A stretch of DNA of 64,000 nt from Mesaphorura yosii (taxonomy: Eukaryota; Arthropoda; Collembola; Poduromorpha; Tullbergiidae). This document shows positions 52,570 through 64,000 of the stretch, one piece after another. The DNA lies in NCBI GenBank assembly GCA_009869945.1, contig WIXG01000265.1:1-64000 (forward strand). The letters run 5' to 3'. The notes below the pieces were generated by a model. That model had not been told where the DNA came from and did no database searches. It worked only from the letters and a program-made list of their open reading frames with translations. Made by a program: the position numbers and the translations under genes. How positions within the stretch are numbered: position 1 is the stretch's first letter; the number at the start of each line of letters is the position of its first letter.

Positions 52570-55500
52570 ATGAAGAGCAGCGTGACCCATTCCAACTCAG
52601 GAGGCTCGGTCGTCAGTCGAAGTACAAGCGGTGGTGGTGGTGCCGGTGTAAGTGCAAGTGTGATGAACAGTAACGCTTACCATCGACAGCAGCAACAGTC
52701 GCAGACGCCCTATCCTCTCGGGTCCAGCCTCTACTACAATAATTACGGATTTTCGTCGTCCATCCCAAATATCTCATCCGCGTCGGGCCAAGTTAATACT
52801 CAACAACCTCATCAAGATGACGACTTCCAAGTGAGTTTATTCCTGTGACGAATTCTGGTTTCTATGTCCGTAGTGCTTTCAGTACTTTGCTTTGTGTGGC
52901 ACGTTCTGGTAGTTAAACGGACTCCGAAACGGACGGATCTCTGTGTTTTATGGGTTAATTGTAGTATTTAATGTGGCTATGAAATGAAATAAGAGCCGAT
53001 TCCTTCTCAGCATCACGGCAATTTCTGGGAGTGCGCACGTGCAGACGGCGTTGCTTGACGCTTCAATTCGTTTCACTCTCCGTGTGTCATGCGCTGTAGC
53101 TGACCTTCGAACGAAATAAACATTTATGTAACACAAGCTCATTAAAATTTAAGTTTGCTCCAAGTTTAGGATTAAAATATTCTTCGCACTGCACTCAAAA
53201 TGAATTTTTGCACACATGCAGTGCAATTATAAATGCTGGCAGTGCGGTATGGGTTTAAGGACAGAGAAGAAATGAAAATTTGCGAAGTCGGATTATGAAG
53301 CGAAAAGAATTGAACACATTGCTTAGGCGTTCATCCTAGAACGACAATGGCAACTTTTTGGAAACGATTTCAGCACGGAATCAAGCGTTCACCGCGTCAT
53401 TGTCACACGCCGCATTTACTGTCGAGAGCGACGAGGGAAGAGAATAAGTGCATGATCCTAAATAATTGCCTTTAATTATCCAAGACAATAGAGGACATAA
53501 TGCAGCACATTTGAAATGGTGATGATACGAAAATAGGAACAAGATCATTCGAGTGCTTTTAATTATCTTTCTGAGACAGACTTGCATTTGCATACAAAAT
53601 AACTGTCGCGCAAGAAGGACGAACGCTGATGCAAGTAAGTTAAAATGGGAGCACAGAAAATTCCTTATGAAAAGCACGAATGCCGAATGCCGACGGATTG
53701 ATTCAATAATCTACGAATTTTCACAGTCCCTAGTTTGAACAAACAATTTTGCAATATTTTCACTTGTGCTCAATTGTTGTAGTTGTGGTTCGAATCATTT
53801 AATGACGAGCAGCCACTGTTTCACTTGTGATGGATATCGTTCCGGTAAATACGAGACACGAGGTCAAGAGAACAGAGGACGCCTCGAGCATGAGAGTATG
53901 GTGCAAGCAGTTCTTGTTCTAATAAAGACGGAATAAATTAAATAAATTAGTATTATTTTTGCTAAGCTGCTACACTCGAACGAAATTTCGGTTAAAGGAA
54001 ACCGCAGACAATCTACTAGAAGCCCATGTACTCATTCAAAAGCTGTAAGAGCTTTCTCACCTTAGCCACGTAGCACAATACCTTGACTCAACCTTACTTT
54101 TTTGCCAGTGTGAGCCGAAATTCAGACTCAAAGTTACTGAGATCTACGTCGTGTCATAACATTACTTTGCAGAGAGATTTAATTTATTATATCTTCGTAG
54201 TCAATTAAAATTCAGAGCAAATTATATTGGTGGCTGTGTTCAAGCGTGAGTGAAGGATCTAACCTAATTGAATGCAGCTGCTTCCGCGGTGGCATTTAGT
54301 GCTCGAGCATCTTTGCTGCCCATTTAAGTCGGACTTTCTTGCGAATGGATTACTATTCAGCATCGGAACGTTCCTACACATTTCTCGGAAGTGGAGATAA
54401 TGCTCCTGCACATACGCAGTATTATCATCATCATGACGAACTTACGGCCACATTGTTACAAACTCAGCGAAAAGTAATTCACCACCATTTTCCATTTGAT
54501 TCTCTACCTTAAATATTAAATATCTCAGCAAGCTCTCAGTACTTAGTTGTACAGCGCCCGGAAATATATCTTTCGACCTTTTTGGCCTAAACAGTCGTTT
54601 CAAGGTATTAATTGAGGTTGGGTGGTGAAAAGTGAGGTTAATGTGCTACAATGAGTTAGACGCCATGGGGTCATTCAGCGTGCACGATGCTGGTGGCCAT
54701 GACAGAGGAGGAGATTCAGCAGAGGTCTGTCTCTTTGCAAATCCACCGGCAAACGCGTTTGTTATCGCTTCTGCCGTGTTGATGTGGTGTGAGGTGCGGT
54801 TTTGGTGCATGATCGATTATCTATTATTTTGATCCGGTCGCTTTCCAGCCAATTTCTTCGCTGCTCTAGTTCAGTTCAGGGCCAGCTTATCGAGCCTAAC
54901 AAGGTCGGAGCGGAAATTGAGATTGTTTCTTGTTCTACTTCGTTTACAAGTACCCATCCATATGATCTTGCCTCGCTTCTCGCCGCAGTTGCCGTGACCG
55001 CCCGATTATAGGCGCAATGATTATCAGCGCCACTTCCGCGTTTCCTCTTCTGATGTCAAGTTGACAAACAGATGCAAAAACAATATGCAGTCGGCATTCA
55101 TTTATTAAGCAGGGTATCCTGGCGCTGGTAGAGAGTGTGCGGGGTTTGTGGTTAATTGAAATAATTAACTCTCACGTCCTTTGCTCTTTGATTCTTTCGT
55201 GCTGCTTGCTGAAAAGCTTCCTGGGAGCTTGGAAAGGTAAACTTTGTCTTTGTCTTCGGCTGTCTCCACTGTAAAGTAAGGCGCAAGCCAAGTCTTAATT
55301 CAAAGCCAAGGGTCACTCCGAATAACATTCCAACATTCTGAGTTATAAGAATAGTATGGAGTGGTTACCGCCACAACTTCGCTATTTCAAAGGGGTAAGA
55401 CTGTCTAGCCCTTGCACTTAAATTCTTAATGTGTCCCGAATCTTACGTGCGTATTGTTTTTAATTTGTTTTGTGTGAGTGCTTCATATCTGGACTTTAAA

Positions 55501-56461
55501 ATCGCCTTTCTTATTCTATGATTTATGTGAAGTGTGTCATGTTTATGTCACGCTTGTGATTCTGTTTATGATTTGATAATGTCACCAAAATTAAAATACA
55601 TTTACATTAACTGACCTTATTCTCTCACCTCTGAATAGTATAACATGAGTACTGGTGACGCAGCGAGTTCGGCGGCAACTATTTTGTCATGGAGGAAGCT
55701 TCATCTCAGTCGAGCGAAATTGAAAGCCATAAACAAAACCTCGGCCCTGATGTCCGGATTCGCGATGGTACGTCGATCAAACTTGTGCAAATACAAAGAA
55801 TGAACGCGCTTATGTTGTGAGTTTCATCAACAGGTTGCAATGGTCGAGATGCAGTTGAATGAGGACACCCACGTGCCGGAGGGTCTCCTGATCGCATTTG
55901 TGATTTGTACTAGTCTCTTAGTTGCTGTTCATATGCTGGCACTCATGATCAGCACGTGTATCCTTCCAAACGTGGAAGCCATTTCAAATCTGCACAATAT
56001 TAATATCGTTGAAGAATCTCCGCACGAGCGAATGCACTGGTAAGACGACACGTGGAGTTTCGGCTCTTTGAGTTCACTCTTCGGCGATTGGCATCAAAGC
56101 GGCGGGGCGGGCGCTTTATTAATGTTTTCTTGTTTTGTGCCCCAGGTACATCGAAGCAGGCTGGGCATTCAGCACCGTGCTGGGGATATTTCTGTTTTTA
56201 TGCGAACTCGCAATTCTATGCTGGGTAAAGTTCTACGACTACTCCATCATGGCAGCCTCGTCCGCGACCATCATCATGGTTCCAGTGCTAATTCTTTTTA
56301 TTGGATTCGCAATCCACTTTTATCACAAACTCGTTATGCACAAGTACGAGCTGACAGAATCCGGACTCAGAGAGTTGGAGCAACTCAAGATTCAGCTGGA
56401 CTCAACCACGAATGGCCCAGGGCAAACGTCGAGTTCGCGAAATAATATAAGTATTGTTTAG
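52570..56461 (+). CDS. Orai: Orai, calcium release-activated Ca2+ channel
   Basis: Orai is the plasma-membrane pore of store-operated calcium entry, opened by STIM from the endoplasmic reticulum. Common exons are 55639-55767, 55834-56039 and 56146-56461. The longest form starts in 52570-52830 and has 303 residues, with a Ser/Gly- and Gln-rich cytosolic N-terminus. The STIM-contact and gating helix reads [16 protein letters not shown]1 reads [18 protein letters not shown] with the pore glutamate corresponding to human Glu106. The TM2 region reads [19 protein letters not shown], then the cytosolic loop SPHERMH. TM3 and TM4 follow, and the C-terminal coiled coil includes [12 protein letters not shown]. 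All phases match. Two further in-phase first exons lie at 54345-54473 and 55356-55394 (separate entries). Confidence 0.95.
54345..54473 (+). CDS. Orai: possible alternative first coding exon of Orai (B)
   Basis: An ATG opens 43 codons ([15 protein letters not shown] onward, with an HHHH run) that end in phase 0 at a GTAATT donor. Spliced to 55639 it would give a 259-residue Orai with a different cytosolic N-terminus. There is no homology to confirm it; the support is the phase, the donor and the position inside the large first intron. Confidence 0.5.
55356..55394 (+). CDS. Orai: possible alternative first coding exon of Orai (C)
   Basis: A short ATG-led exon encoding [13 protein letters not shown] ends in phase 0 at a GTAAGA donor, 244 bp before the common exon. 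Spliced to 55639 it would give a 229-residue Orai with a minimal N-terminus. The support is the phase and a strong donor only. Confidence 0.45.
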
Positions 56462-57212
56462 TTCCATTTTCACCACCTGTCTCTTCTGTCTTAAAACCTT
56501 ACTTGTCCTAAAGTTAGTTTTAGAATTTATATATTCTCGAAGACACGAGATTATTGAAGAGAAGCAGTTCGGTGTTCAGTCTCAATCTCTTCCAAGAACT
56601 GAGTAGTTTTACATGATATTAGTCAGTTGATGCATTTGAGTTTTTAATTTAAGAAATAAACGCAACCCGAGTTTGGCCTCCTTCTATCGCAATTACATGT
56701 ACATATCCTTTAATTGGCAATCTTAACCTCTCAGCACGCTGCACCTTGCCCGGAGACCTACATTATGCAAAATACTTGCATTCTCTTATAAAAATAATTC
56801 GTTGTAATTACAAGTTGTGATGTACTCTATCTATTATTTTAACACAGAGATTCCATAACGCAGTTTAATGTATAGTTATCTTGCATATGTCTTTTAGGTT
56901 TGCTCACTCAGTTACAATAAGGGCGGTTGGCATGCTTAAATTAAATTAACCGTTTGGTTTTCGTAAAGTTTGGAACTTGAGCACCATCTGAGTTTAGCAA
57001 CTGTTTGAAATTCCACTAACGACTATAAGTACACGCGAAGAAGCTGATGAAGGGTCTTCAAGGGCAATGGGGCTTAGAAGGGTCACGAATTTAATTCTAA
57101 GCCCAACCAATTCATCCTTTGCAGGAAACCGTTAAGGAAATCGATACTGATTTACACAAAGTCGACATACTAAAGTTGAACGAAGTAATATCTTTAATTA
57201 CACACAAGATCG
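56462..57212. other. convergent spacer between Orai and trehalase
   Basis: Holds the Orai 3' untranslated region and probably that of trehalase. No gene is seen. Confidence 0.5.
56655..56660 (+). promoter_or_regulatory. poly(A) signal of Orai
   Basis: AATAAA about 195 bp after the Orai stop codon. Confidence 0.55.
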
Positions 57213-60200
57213 TCAAGATAAAATGTCTCTGCCGACTTCAATGGCGTTTCCATCCTGAGAGACGAGTTTGGCGGAGGAGTGAGACTGGAGGATGGTTGGA
57301 GGCTGAATAGAATTGAAGTCTCCTGTGACTGCTGAATAGTACGTGTTATTGCTGCGAGAAACGTTCGCTCTAGAGTATTCATGATGCTTCGAGTGATATC
57401 GCTTGTACAATGCATTGATCCTGCAACGAACAAAATTTTTAAAACTTAGCTGACTTGGTACTCATTGCTGCATGGTGCAATGAAGTGAATTGCTATGCGA
57501 ATATTTTCTGGCAAAATTGTACATATGCCTTGACGCTGATGCAATGCAATACGAACTTTTGACGGCTGTGACGGTTGGACGGCACTTTCGACAAGTACAT
57601 TTCCTCTCCTGGGATTCAATTCTGAGTATTGTTCTTTGTTCGGCAATTCCATTGTCATTAGATTTTATGCAGATAAAATGCCGGCATGCATCGGCGGCAG
57701 GTGAATGTTCATGCAATAATTCTTCATTCAACAATTCATGCATAGCAAACACAAAGTTGAGAGCATATGTACAACTGCAAGATATGCAAATAGGCAGAAA
57801 TCTTTTTACAAAAGTTTACCTATGCTGACGTCGGTCAGTATCGGCAGAAGAAGTGACGGAAGAAATACTTTTTTTTCGCAAGCCAAAAGATTGCAAACCC
57901 GCTAAGTGTAGGAAAACAAAATAAAAAATCTAATAGGATTAAGAAATCAACGCAGGGCATAAATCGAGTTAGGCTCAAGCAACCAAGAGTTTGGTTTAAA
58001 TTAGTTTGGCGTATTTACAGGTAGCAGTTTATTTACAAAATTATGGGGTCATGGGCGTTGGAATAAGTAGAATTTGTCTCAGTACTCTAGGGGTAGTTTT
58101 GTTAACAAGTCAAAAATATATAAATCGGATTAGTAAAATCTTAAATTGTAGCACCGGAAGCTGGTTGAAAGCACGCAGACTGGCATAAAGTTAGGAATTA
58201 CAGTACTTTCAGGTACTTGGAATGAATTAGGTTGCGTTAAATCTCGATTCGTTATATTTACCTTCTTTGGAGACTAGGTATGGTACTAGACTGAAAGGAA
58301 AAGAGCAAGCTGCTATAGTTCAAGGTGGCAAGAGTAAAATTTAGCAACCTTAAACAGAGTGGAAAGGCACTACAAAATTTGGCATGCAAGAAAGGAAGAA
58401 AGTAAAGAAAAAGATAAGAGTGTTTCTGTTTCCAGTCTTTACAAAACTCTGAAAGGAGCACAGCGAAATGGGAATATGCTCCAGGAATGTCTCAGACATT
58501 GCATTGCCTACTGTAGGAATGCCCTGCATTTTGGCTAAATAGCTGCGGATAGATAACAGATGATCGATGGCACTGAAACAAAGAAAATTCTTCTATTAGT
58601 AGTCAACTTCAAGCAACTCTAGTGGACTACGACTCACCTCACCCCAATGCGCCTCCGACCAACATGCATACGATGCCAATGAGAAGTGTTGTAGAAGCGA
58701 AAGGCGAGAGTGGATAAGACACAGTAGAGTGACCGCTCGAACCAACCTTCTCTTCATCTTTGACTATGAGGCGATCACCGTATCTGTCCATGAAATCTAG
58801 CACGACACCGTTCGACCAACCAAAGCCGACCACGGTGTCATACTCACCACCACCACCGGGAAGACCAACCACACTGACGTCATACTAAAAGAAAGCGTAT
58901 ATGTGTTATTATGAAACCAATATTTAGTCCAAATCTAGTGACATACCTTTTCGAACATTGCATTCGGTGTGGCTTGATAAAAGGCAACATAATTGGTCAG
59001 GACCCATCGTTCAGCCAGCTCAAACGCTAGCGCGTTGGCTTCGTCGTCATTCGATCGGATGAGTGCATTGACAACAAAACTCTGGAGCGGCGCCCAGCCA
59101 TTGGGAAAGTCCCATTGTTCACCTGTTCATCAAATAACATGGTCCAGCGACACATGTTAGATTTACGTCGTAAGGACAATTTTTTCTCAGGACTCAATTG
59201 ACGAGTACAAAAACGAAATGCGTTCTCATTACCTGTCTGCTTCAGAGAAGTAGGAATTCCACCCGGATAATCTAATGCACCGACAGTTCTCAAATAATTG
59301 ATCACACGTTTCACCGTGGAATCCGATTGCTGAGCACCGGCCCAAAGAGGTACAATGTTACTGGGATAAAAGTCTTTTCGGAGATGCTTCTTGACAAAAT
59401 CGTAGTCGAACCAGCATCCTAATGTCTCATCCCATAACAGTCCGTTTATAGCTTCTTTGAACTGATTCGCTGTATTTTCGTAGTACGCTGCTCGATCGGG
59501 AACGCCAGCCTGGAGTTTCAAGAAGTTGTACGTTTAGTATTTAAAAGACGAAATCGTGCGCAATTGTTCATCGACTTACGATTGGCGCAAACTCGGCTAG
59601 TAGTTTTGCATTGTAGTAAACGAAGGAATTCAGCTCCACTGGAATAATGTTTCTTGTTTTAATGTGCGACAAATTTGCCGTCACATTCGAACCGGCTGGA
59701 AGAGAGAACCATTTGCTCGAAAAATCCCATCCTGATTCTGCGCCGGAGTGGAGATTGAAATAAACTTCTTGCTTTTCTTTTTCCGGAAGGCCAAATGCCA
59801 GTTTATAGTCCTCTCTGAAAAGGCAAGATGCACTGAATCATGATTCATTACAATCAAAATGTAGTCAGAGCATGGTCAGTGTCATTCGCGTACCCATATG
59901 ACTCAGGTCTCGGAGCACCTTTTTCGCTGTTGTAGCGCACCACGGTATAATTCGCACCACCAACCGTCACAATCACAGTGCGGTTCTTTATCCAGAAGTT
60001 AAACTCCGACTCGAGAGTCGCGTAATGAGTTTTGATGAAATCAATGTCATGAGTTGCATCGTAGTAATTCTTAACCATTGGAATGAGAAGTGGAGGTTGA
60101 CTCCTTTGGTAATAAATTCGACCTCCGTTCGGAACAAACCCCAGACTAGCTACCATTTGAATAAAGTTCTCCAACATGCCCTTGACCGTCGTGTACATTT

Positions 60201-61495
60201 CTGACAGAATGAGTCCTTCTTGAATCCAGTACGAGTCCCAATAATAAAACTCTTTGAACCGTCCACCAGGCACAATCACAGGCTGTGACACGAAAATCAT
60301 TGAGTTCTGGTCTTGTTTCTGTCCAACCTCCTTCCTAATCTCTCGTCCCAATTCCTTCCAGAAGTCGTGCAGCGTCTTGGCCCATTTCTTCAGCTTGGGA
60401 TCAGCAATTTTGTTCAAGAATCTTGGGTGATCTTTCCAGTCAACCGGATTCCACTCTTTAAACTCGTGACCTGTGCGATTGCGATTACTTAAAAACTATA
60501 TCCTCCATAATGACCGAACAGAAAACTTGCAAGTGAACTAACCGTCAGGCTCGAAGTTGGCGTTAACAAAGTTCAAGACATCTTCTTTGGACGGATAGTC
60601 TTGATGGCTCTTCATAAAGAATGCGAAATTTTGATGGATGACATCTGGTAGATACTTCAACGGTCTGTCGACAAATGTCTTGGAATCTCTGAAGGGTCGC
60701 GCTATCTGAACAGTGTGCAGAAGCTTTCCATAACAATATATATCACTGCAAAATTAGAAAAAACATCATCATTTTGAAGTGGCACAACAATTAGGCCACT
60801 GCGCCTTAGCCCACAGAACATCACGAGCAAAGTTCAGACAATGTTTACATTTGATTGTAAAATTCGCGAAATAAAATGAAATGAGCATATGCGTTCTACT
60901 CATCTCGTTGGGCAATTCTTTCAAGTGCGGTGTCATCAGCTGCTGTCAACTTTTTACGTCTCAAATTTTCCTCCGCTCGTGGCCCGTGTGCTCGTTACGT
61001 AGCAAGTAGGATTAATTTTGCCTTCACGGTCAATTGATGCATGCTCAATTAGAAATGGAGACATTACGGGAATGAGAATAATGAACTTGTGTTGTAAACT
61101 CGTGTACACACAAGGCATGCGGATGGCAGTGGGCAAGGTCCACCGTCAACGAGTCAACGTCAACAGTCAACAATGGCAAAGTACTAGGAATTCTATTTCT
61201 GGGATTACAATGACCGTTGAGCGGCCGACAAAACAAAGGCAAAGGGTTTTTTTAAAGAATTTTCCGTGGACTGGGCCGGCCCTAACATTTCTATTCGAGT
61301 GAAATTTTACACTGACCAACTTAAAAAGCGAAGGCAAAAAGTCTGCTTGCCCAAAGAAAGTCTTTCTCGGAATAGACATGAATGAGTGGCTTACCTTTGA
61401 CAAGGTTCATCAACAGCTTCAGCTCGTACATCAACAACTGAAATGGTAGTCAGGAGAAGTATCACAGGAAGGATTGATTTGAATAGTAACCCCAT
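57213..61495 (-). CDS. Treh: trehalase, membrane-bound (GH37)
   Basis: Trehalase hydrolyses trehalose, the main blood sugar of arthropods, to two glucose molecules outside the cell. Eight exons: 61495-61395, 60745-60543, 60470-59894, 59814-59580, 59509-59233, 59122-58947, 58884-58643 and 57420-57213, giving 672 residues. A signal peptide (ILPVILLLTTISVV) opens it. GH37 signature 1 is PGGRFKEFYYWDSYW (about 169-183) and signature 2 includes QWDFPNGWAPLQ (about 467-478). The catalytic acid is Asp324 in AESGWDFSSKW and the base is Glu537 in PGGGGEY. A transmembrane helix near 585-604 (TLLIGIVCMLVGGALG) is followed by a basic cytosolic tail (LYKRYHSKHHEYSR onward), so this is the membrane type (insect Treh-2 layout). 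A second, stronger donor 5 bp later would instead end the protein right after the helix. Confidence 0.95.
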
Positions 61496-64000
61496 TGAAC
61501 AGTCTTGATTGAAGATTGAGTTTCTTAGCGTAATTAAGTGACTCTCTAAATTCACTTCAGCTGGACTTCAAACGTCTTGACGCCGGCTCGCCTAGCGCAT
61601 GATCACTCTAGTAAGGTGCGCTCCGAAAAGAAACTGTGAGATTGGTGTACCTGAAACGAAAATAAAATCGGTGAACTTGGTACTCTGAAGGACGGTAGGC
61701 GAATGATGGCTGGCCACACAGCAAGTACAGCTTTTTACTATTTTCTTTATTGATCAGCGGCAGTTTACGGGTACAAACGTACTAAAAATCTCAGTCAGCA
61801 ACTGCTTAGAATTTTCCAAGAGACCAGCCGCCAGCTGAGTCAAGGCTGGCCCTTTCAGCACATGTGGCAGCCAAAAATTGTGCAAACGAAGCCGTCATCA
61901 TACGATAAGTCTTGCACATGTAACAATTAATGGGGATCAAAATGGTTCAATGCTCCGTCTCAAATGTCTTTGTCTCAATTTGACAGAATTAAATATGGCC
62001 TTCTTAAAACGAAAATTCGTGCTCTCAGAGTACGCCAAAACTCTGTTACTTGAAAAACTACCATAAGCGACGGTGACTGTTCAAATTTGAACGGTCTTTG
62101 TTGAAAATTTGTCTCTCCTCTGAACCGTCTATAACAATGAGCACGTAAGTGCGGTAGGAATTCCAGAAATTTACGCGCATGGTCTGCTCGAACACGAATC
62201 CTGACACATTAAGCTGGAATTGTCAGTGACTAATTGAATCAGCGATCAGCGCGGCGTTCAAATGATCATGACAATACTTGCTCAACAATGGAGTTCAGGG
62301 TCAACTGTCCGAACACAAAGCGTCTCACAGAGAATGAACACGCCAGCGTCCAGGTAACATCTCTCTTGCAACAATACACTCGATTGTAATTTGCGTGCCA
62401 TTCTCTCGAATTAGCTTAATCATTACAATTTGCAACTACAGACTGACTTTTACCTCAGAGTGGCCGATCACGCTTCGCTGGGTAAAATCTGGATTTTAGA
62501 CTCTAGAATAGATGCCACTCTTTCGTACTGCACGGCGACAGTTTGCAAAGTTCGAAACTGATAGTCAAGGCAAGTAGACAAGGCACAACAGCACTGGCTT
62601 ACACTTGTGTAACACAATTGAATGAATTCTATGAAGCGACCTACTCCTCCTGCAGTGATGTTTCTTCGACCAACTCAAATCGTCAAATAACTGCTCAGCG
62701 CAGCCAAAGCTCGGTTCGGTGCGCTGGCGAAAGAACGAATTCAAGAGCTTAATAAGACCCGTTTCGACGCCGCAGCCGTAAACAAAGGAACCTGTGCTCA
62801 CGCGCACGTAGACACTAGTCAGTCAAAAAAATTATTGCGTCAGGCTCTGACTTTGACCAAAATTCCTAAAACTTCGCAATCACCGGCTGACGGCGGTAAA
62901 TCCTGTCATGTTGCAATCCGATTGGTTTGTGGTGTCGAAGCCTTTATCGTGATTGGCTCAAAGGGCGAGAACGTCCACGTTCATCGGTCACGCGAAGAAA
63001 TTCCGATGAAGGCAATTACAGGTTTTTACATACGAGTATATGGACGAGAAGATTGAGACTCATGCCCTGAATCTTGTGACGTTTGCAATGCGAGGAAAAG
63101 GCTTCTAGCATATGAGACTCAAAATATTTATGCTAGTCTAATAATATAAGACAATGCAATTGTCTGCTGATTTTTTTCAAGACTTGTCTTTCGTTTCTTC
63201 AGCTGGCGAAAGTAAATGCTAAGAAGTACATAGACTGGCAATGAATAAAATCAGAAGTGTGTAATCTCTAGCCAGACTATCTTATCGTTGCAATCGTGGG
63301 ACTGCAAAATTTCAGCTGTATGACTTCATTTTAATTCAGAATTGCAATGAGACCCTTCTCACATCTCATGCCTTGCCTGATGAAATTCGATAGCCGAAAA
63401 GAAGATTCTCGTGATGTCTAGTAGACTAGGGTCACTGAAAGATCCGCACGAGATTTTTTACATTAGCGAAAGGATTGCGGCAAGTCAAGGTACAGGCTCA
63501 CACGTGTACTTTGAGTAAAGACCTTGATTCAGCATTCCAACAGCAATTTCTACGCAGCAATTTTGTAATTCAATTGCAAGAGCATTAGAAAACTTAGACG
63601 CTGTGACCACAACTTGACATTCATAATTTACGACCCTTGGCACTTATAGTCTTTTGTATTAAGGCCTGGATTAAGTAATCTGACTGGCACTTGAGAATTT
63701 ATAAATATGCTTAATCACATGTCGCTTTTCTTGTGAGTACGTACCGTGGCGGTGACACTGAACGTTAATTAAGAACGATTACGATGTGGACTCGGAGGCT
63801 TCTACATTGAAATCAATCGCATTAAATCAACGAATCCTTGAAATCAAAGCCATTACTATAGTTCATTGCAACGCACGGTGCTGCTGGTCAAAAGGGAAAT
63901 CTTCAATTAAAAACCATCAAAACCGTGATGCCGATTCCTCGTGGCAGTGGCGAATAATTTTGGCGAACGTCAGTCCATGACCACACATGTGACAACTTGA
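61496..64000. other. region upstream of trehalase, no gene recognised
   Basis: About 2.5 kb. The first few hundred bases probably hold the trehalase promoter and an untranslated exon. The open frames (for example 62543-62752, 62835-63056 and 63786-63980) are short and match nothing I recognise. Confidence 0.45.

Noticed and set aside
61018..61302. Open frames on both strands inside the first trehalase intron
   Set aside because: They overlap each other, have no splice context and match no family; they lie in the intron between the signal-peptide exon and exon 2.

Overview
This 64 kb window is nuclear DNA of an animal, almost certainly an arthropod. The coding sequence is split into many short exons with mostly 50-90 bp GT-AG introns. 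Conserved animal genes lie on both strands, and one gene encodes a precursor of GSEFLamide peptides, an arthropod neuropeptide family related to annelid EFLGamide and vertebrate TRH. Two cilium/axoneme genes (IFT121 and a DRC10-like gene) point to a lineage that still makes flagellated sperm or sensory cilia. Crustaceans and springtails fit, but the lineage cannot be fixed by reading alone. I see no bacterial operon, rRNA, CRISPR array or recognisable transposon.

Layout. 1-5 kb: hnRNP K (+). 5.2-7.0 kb: a decayed TDRD12/Yb-like helicase (+). 8.0-9.2 kb: the GSEFLamide neuropeptide precursor (-). 9.2-18 kb: a large gene-poor stretch with two weak secreted-protein candidates. 18.1-20.0 kb: WDR82 (-), with an N-terminal extension. 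21.0-25.8 kb: IFT121/WDR35 (+). 26.0-30.2 kb: RBM19/Mrd1 (-), sharing a short bidirectional promoter with a broken RCC1-like fragment (+, 30.3-30.9 kb). 31.9-34.6 kb: a DRC10/IQCD-like gene (-). 36.1-36.8 kb: an unrecognised cysteine-rich secreted protein (+). 40.4-43.4 kb: a predicted four-transmembrane protein spliced in frame to a calpain protease core (+). 45.4-49.7 kb: the histone demethylase KDM2 (-). 52.6-56.5 kb: the Orai calcium channel (+) with three possible first exons. 57.2-61.5 kb: membrane trehalase (-). The last 2.5 kb shows no gene.

The genes do not form one pathway. They fall into groups: RNA handling and transcription (hnRNP K, WDR82, RBM19, KDM2), cilia (IFT121, DRC10), calcium (Orai and the calpain-like protease) and secretion or metabolism (neuropeptide, cysteine-rich protein, trehalase).

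The most unusual item is the membrane-calpain fusion. Its catalytic Cys, His and Asn are all present. The junction is a 67-bp phase-0 intron, and the protease half has no start codon of its own. Membrane-anchored calpain is known from the plant DEK1 protein; I know of no animal counterpart. Two single-base frame breaks in short A/T runs (KDM2 and the RCC1-like fragment) suggest that some frame breaks may be assembly errors.
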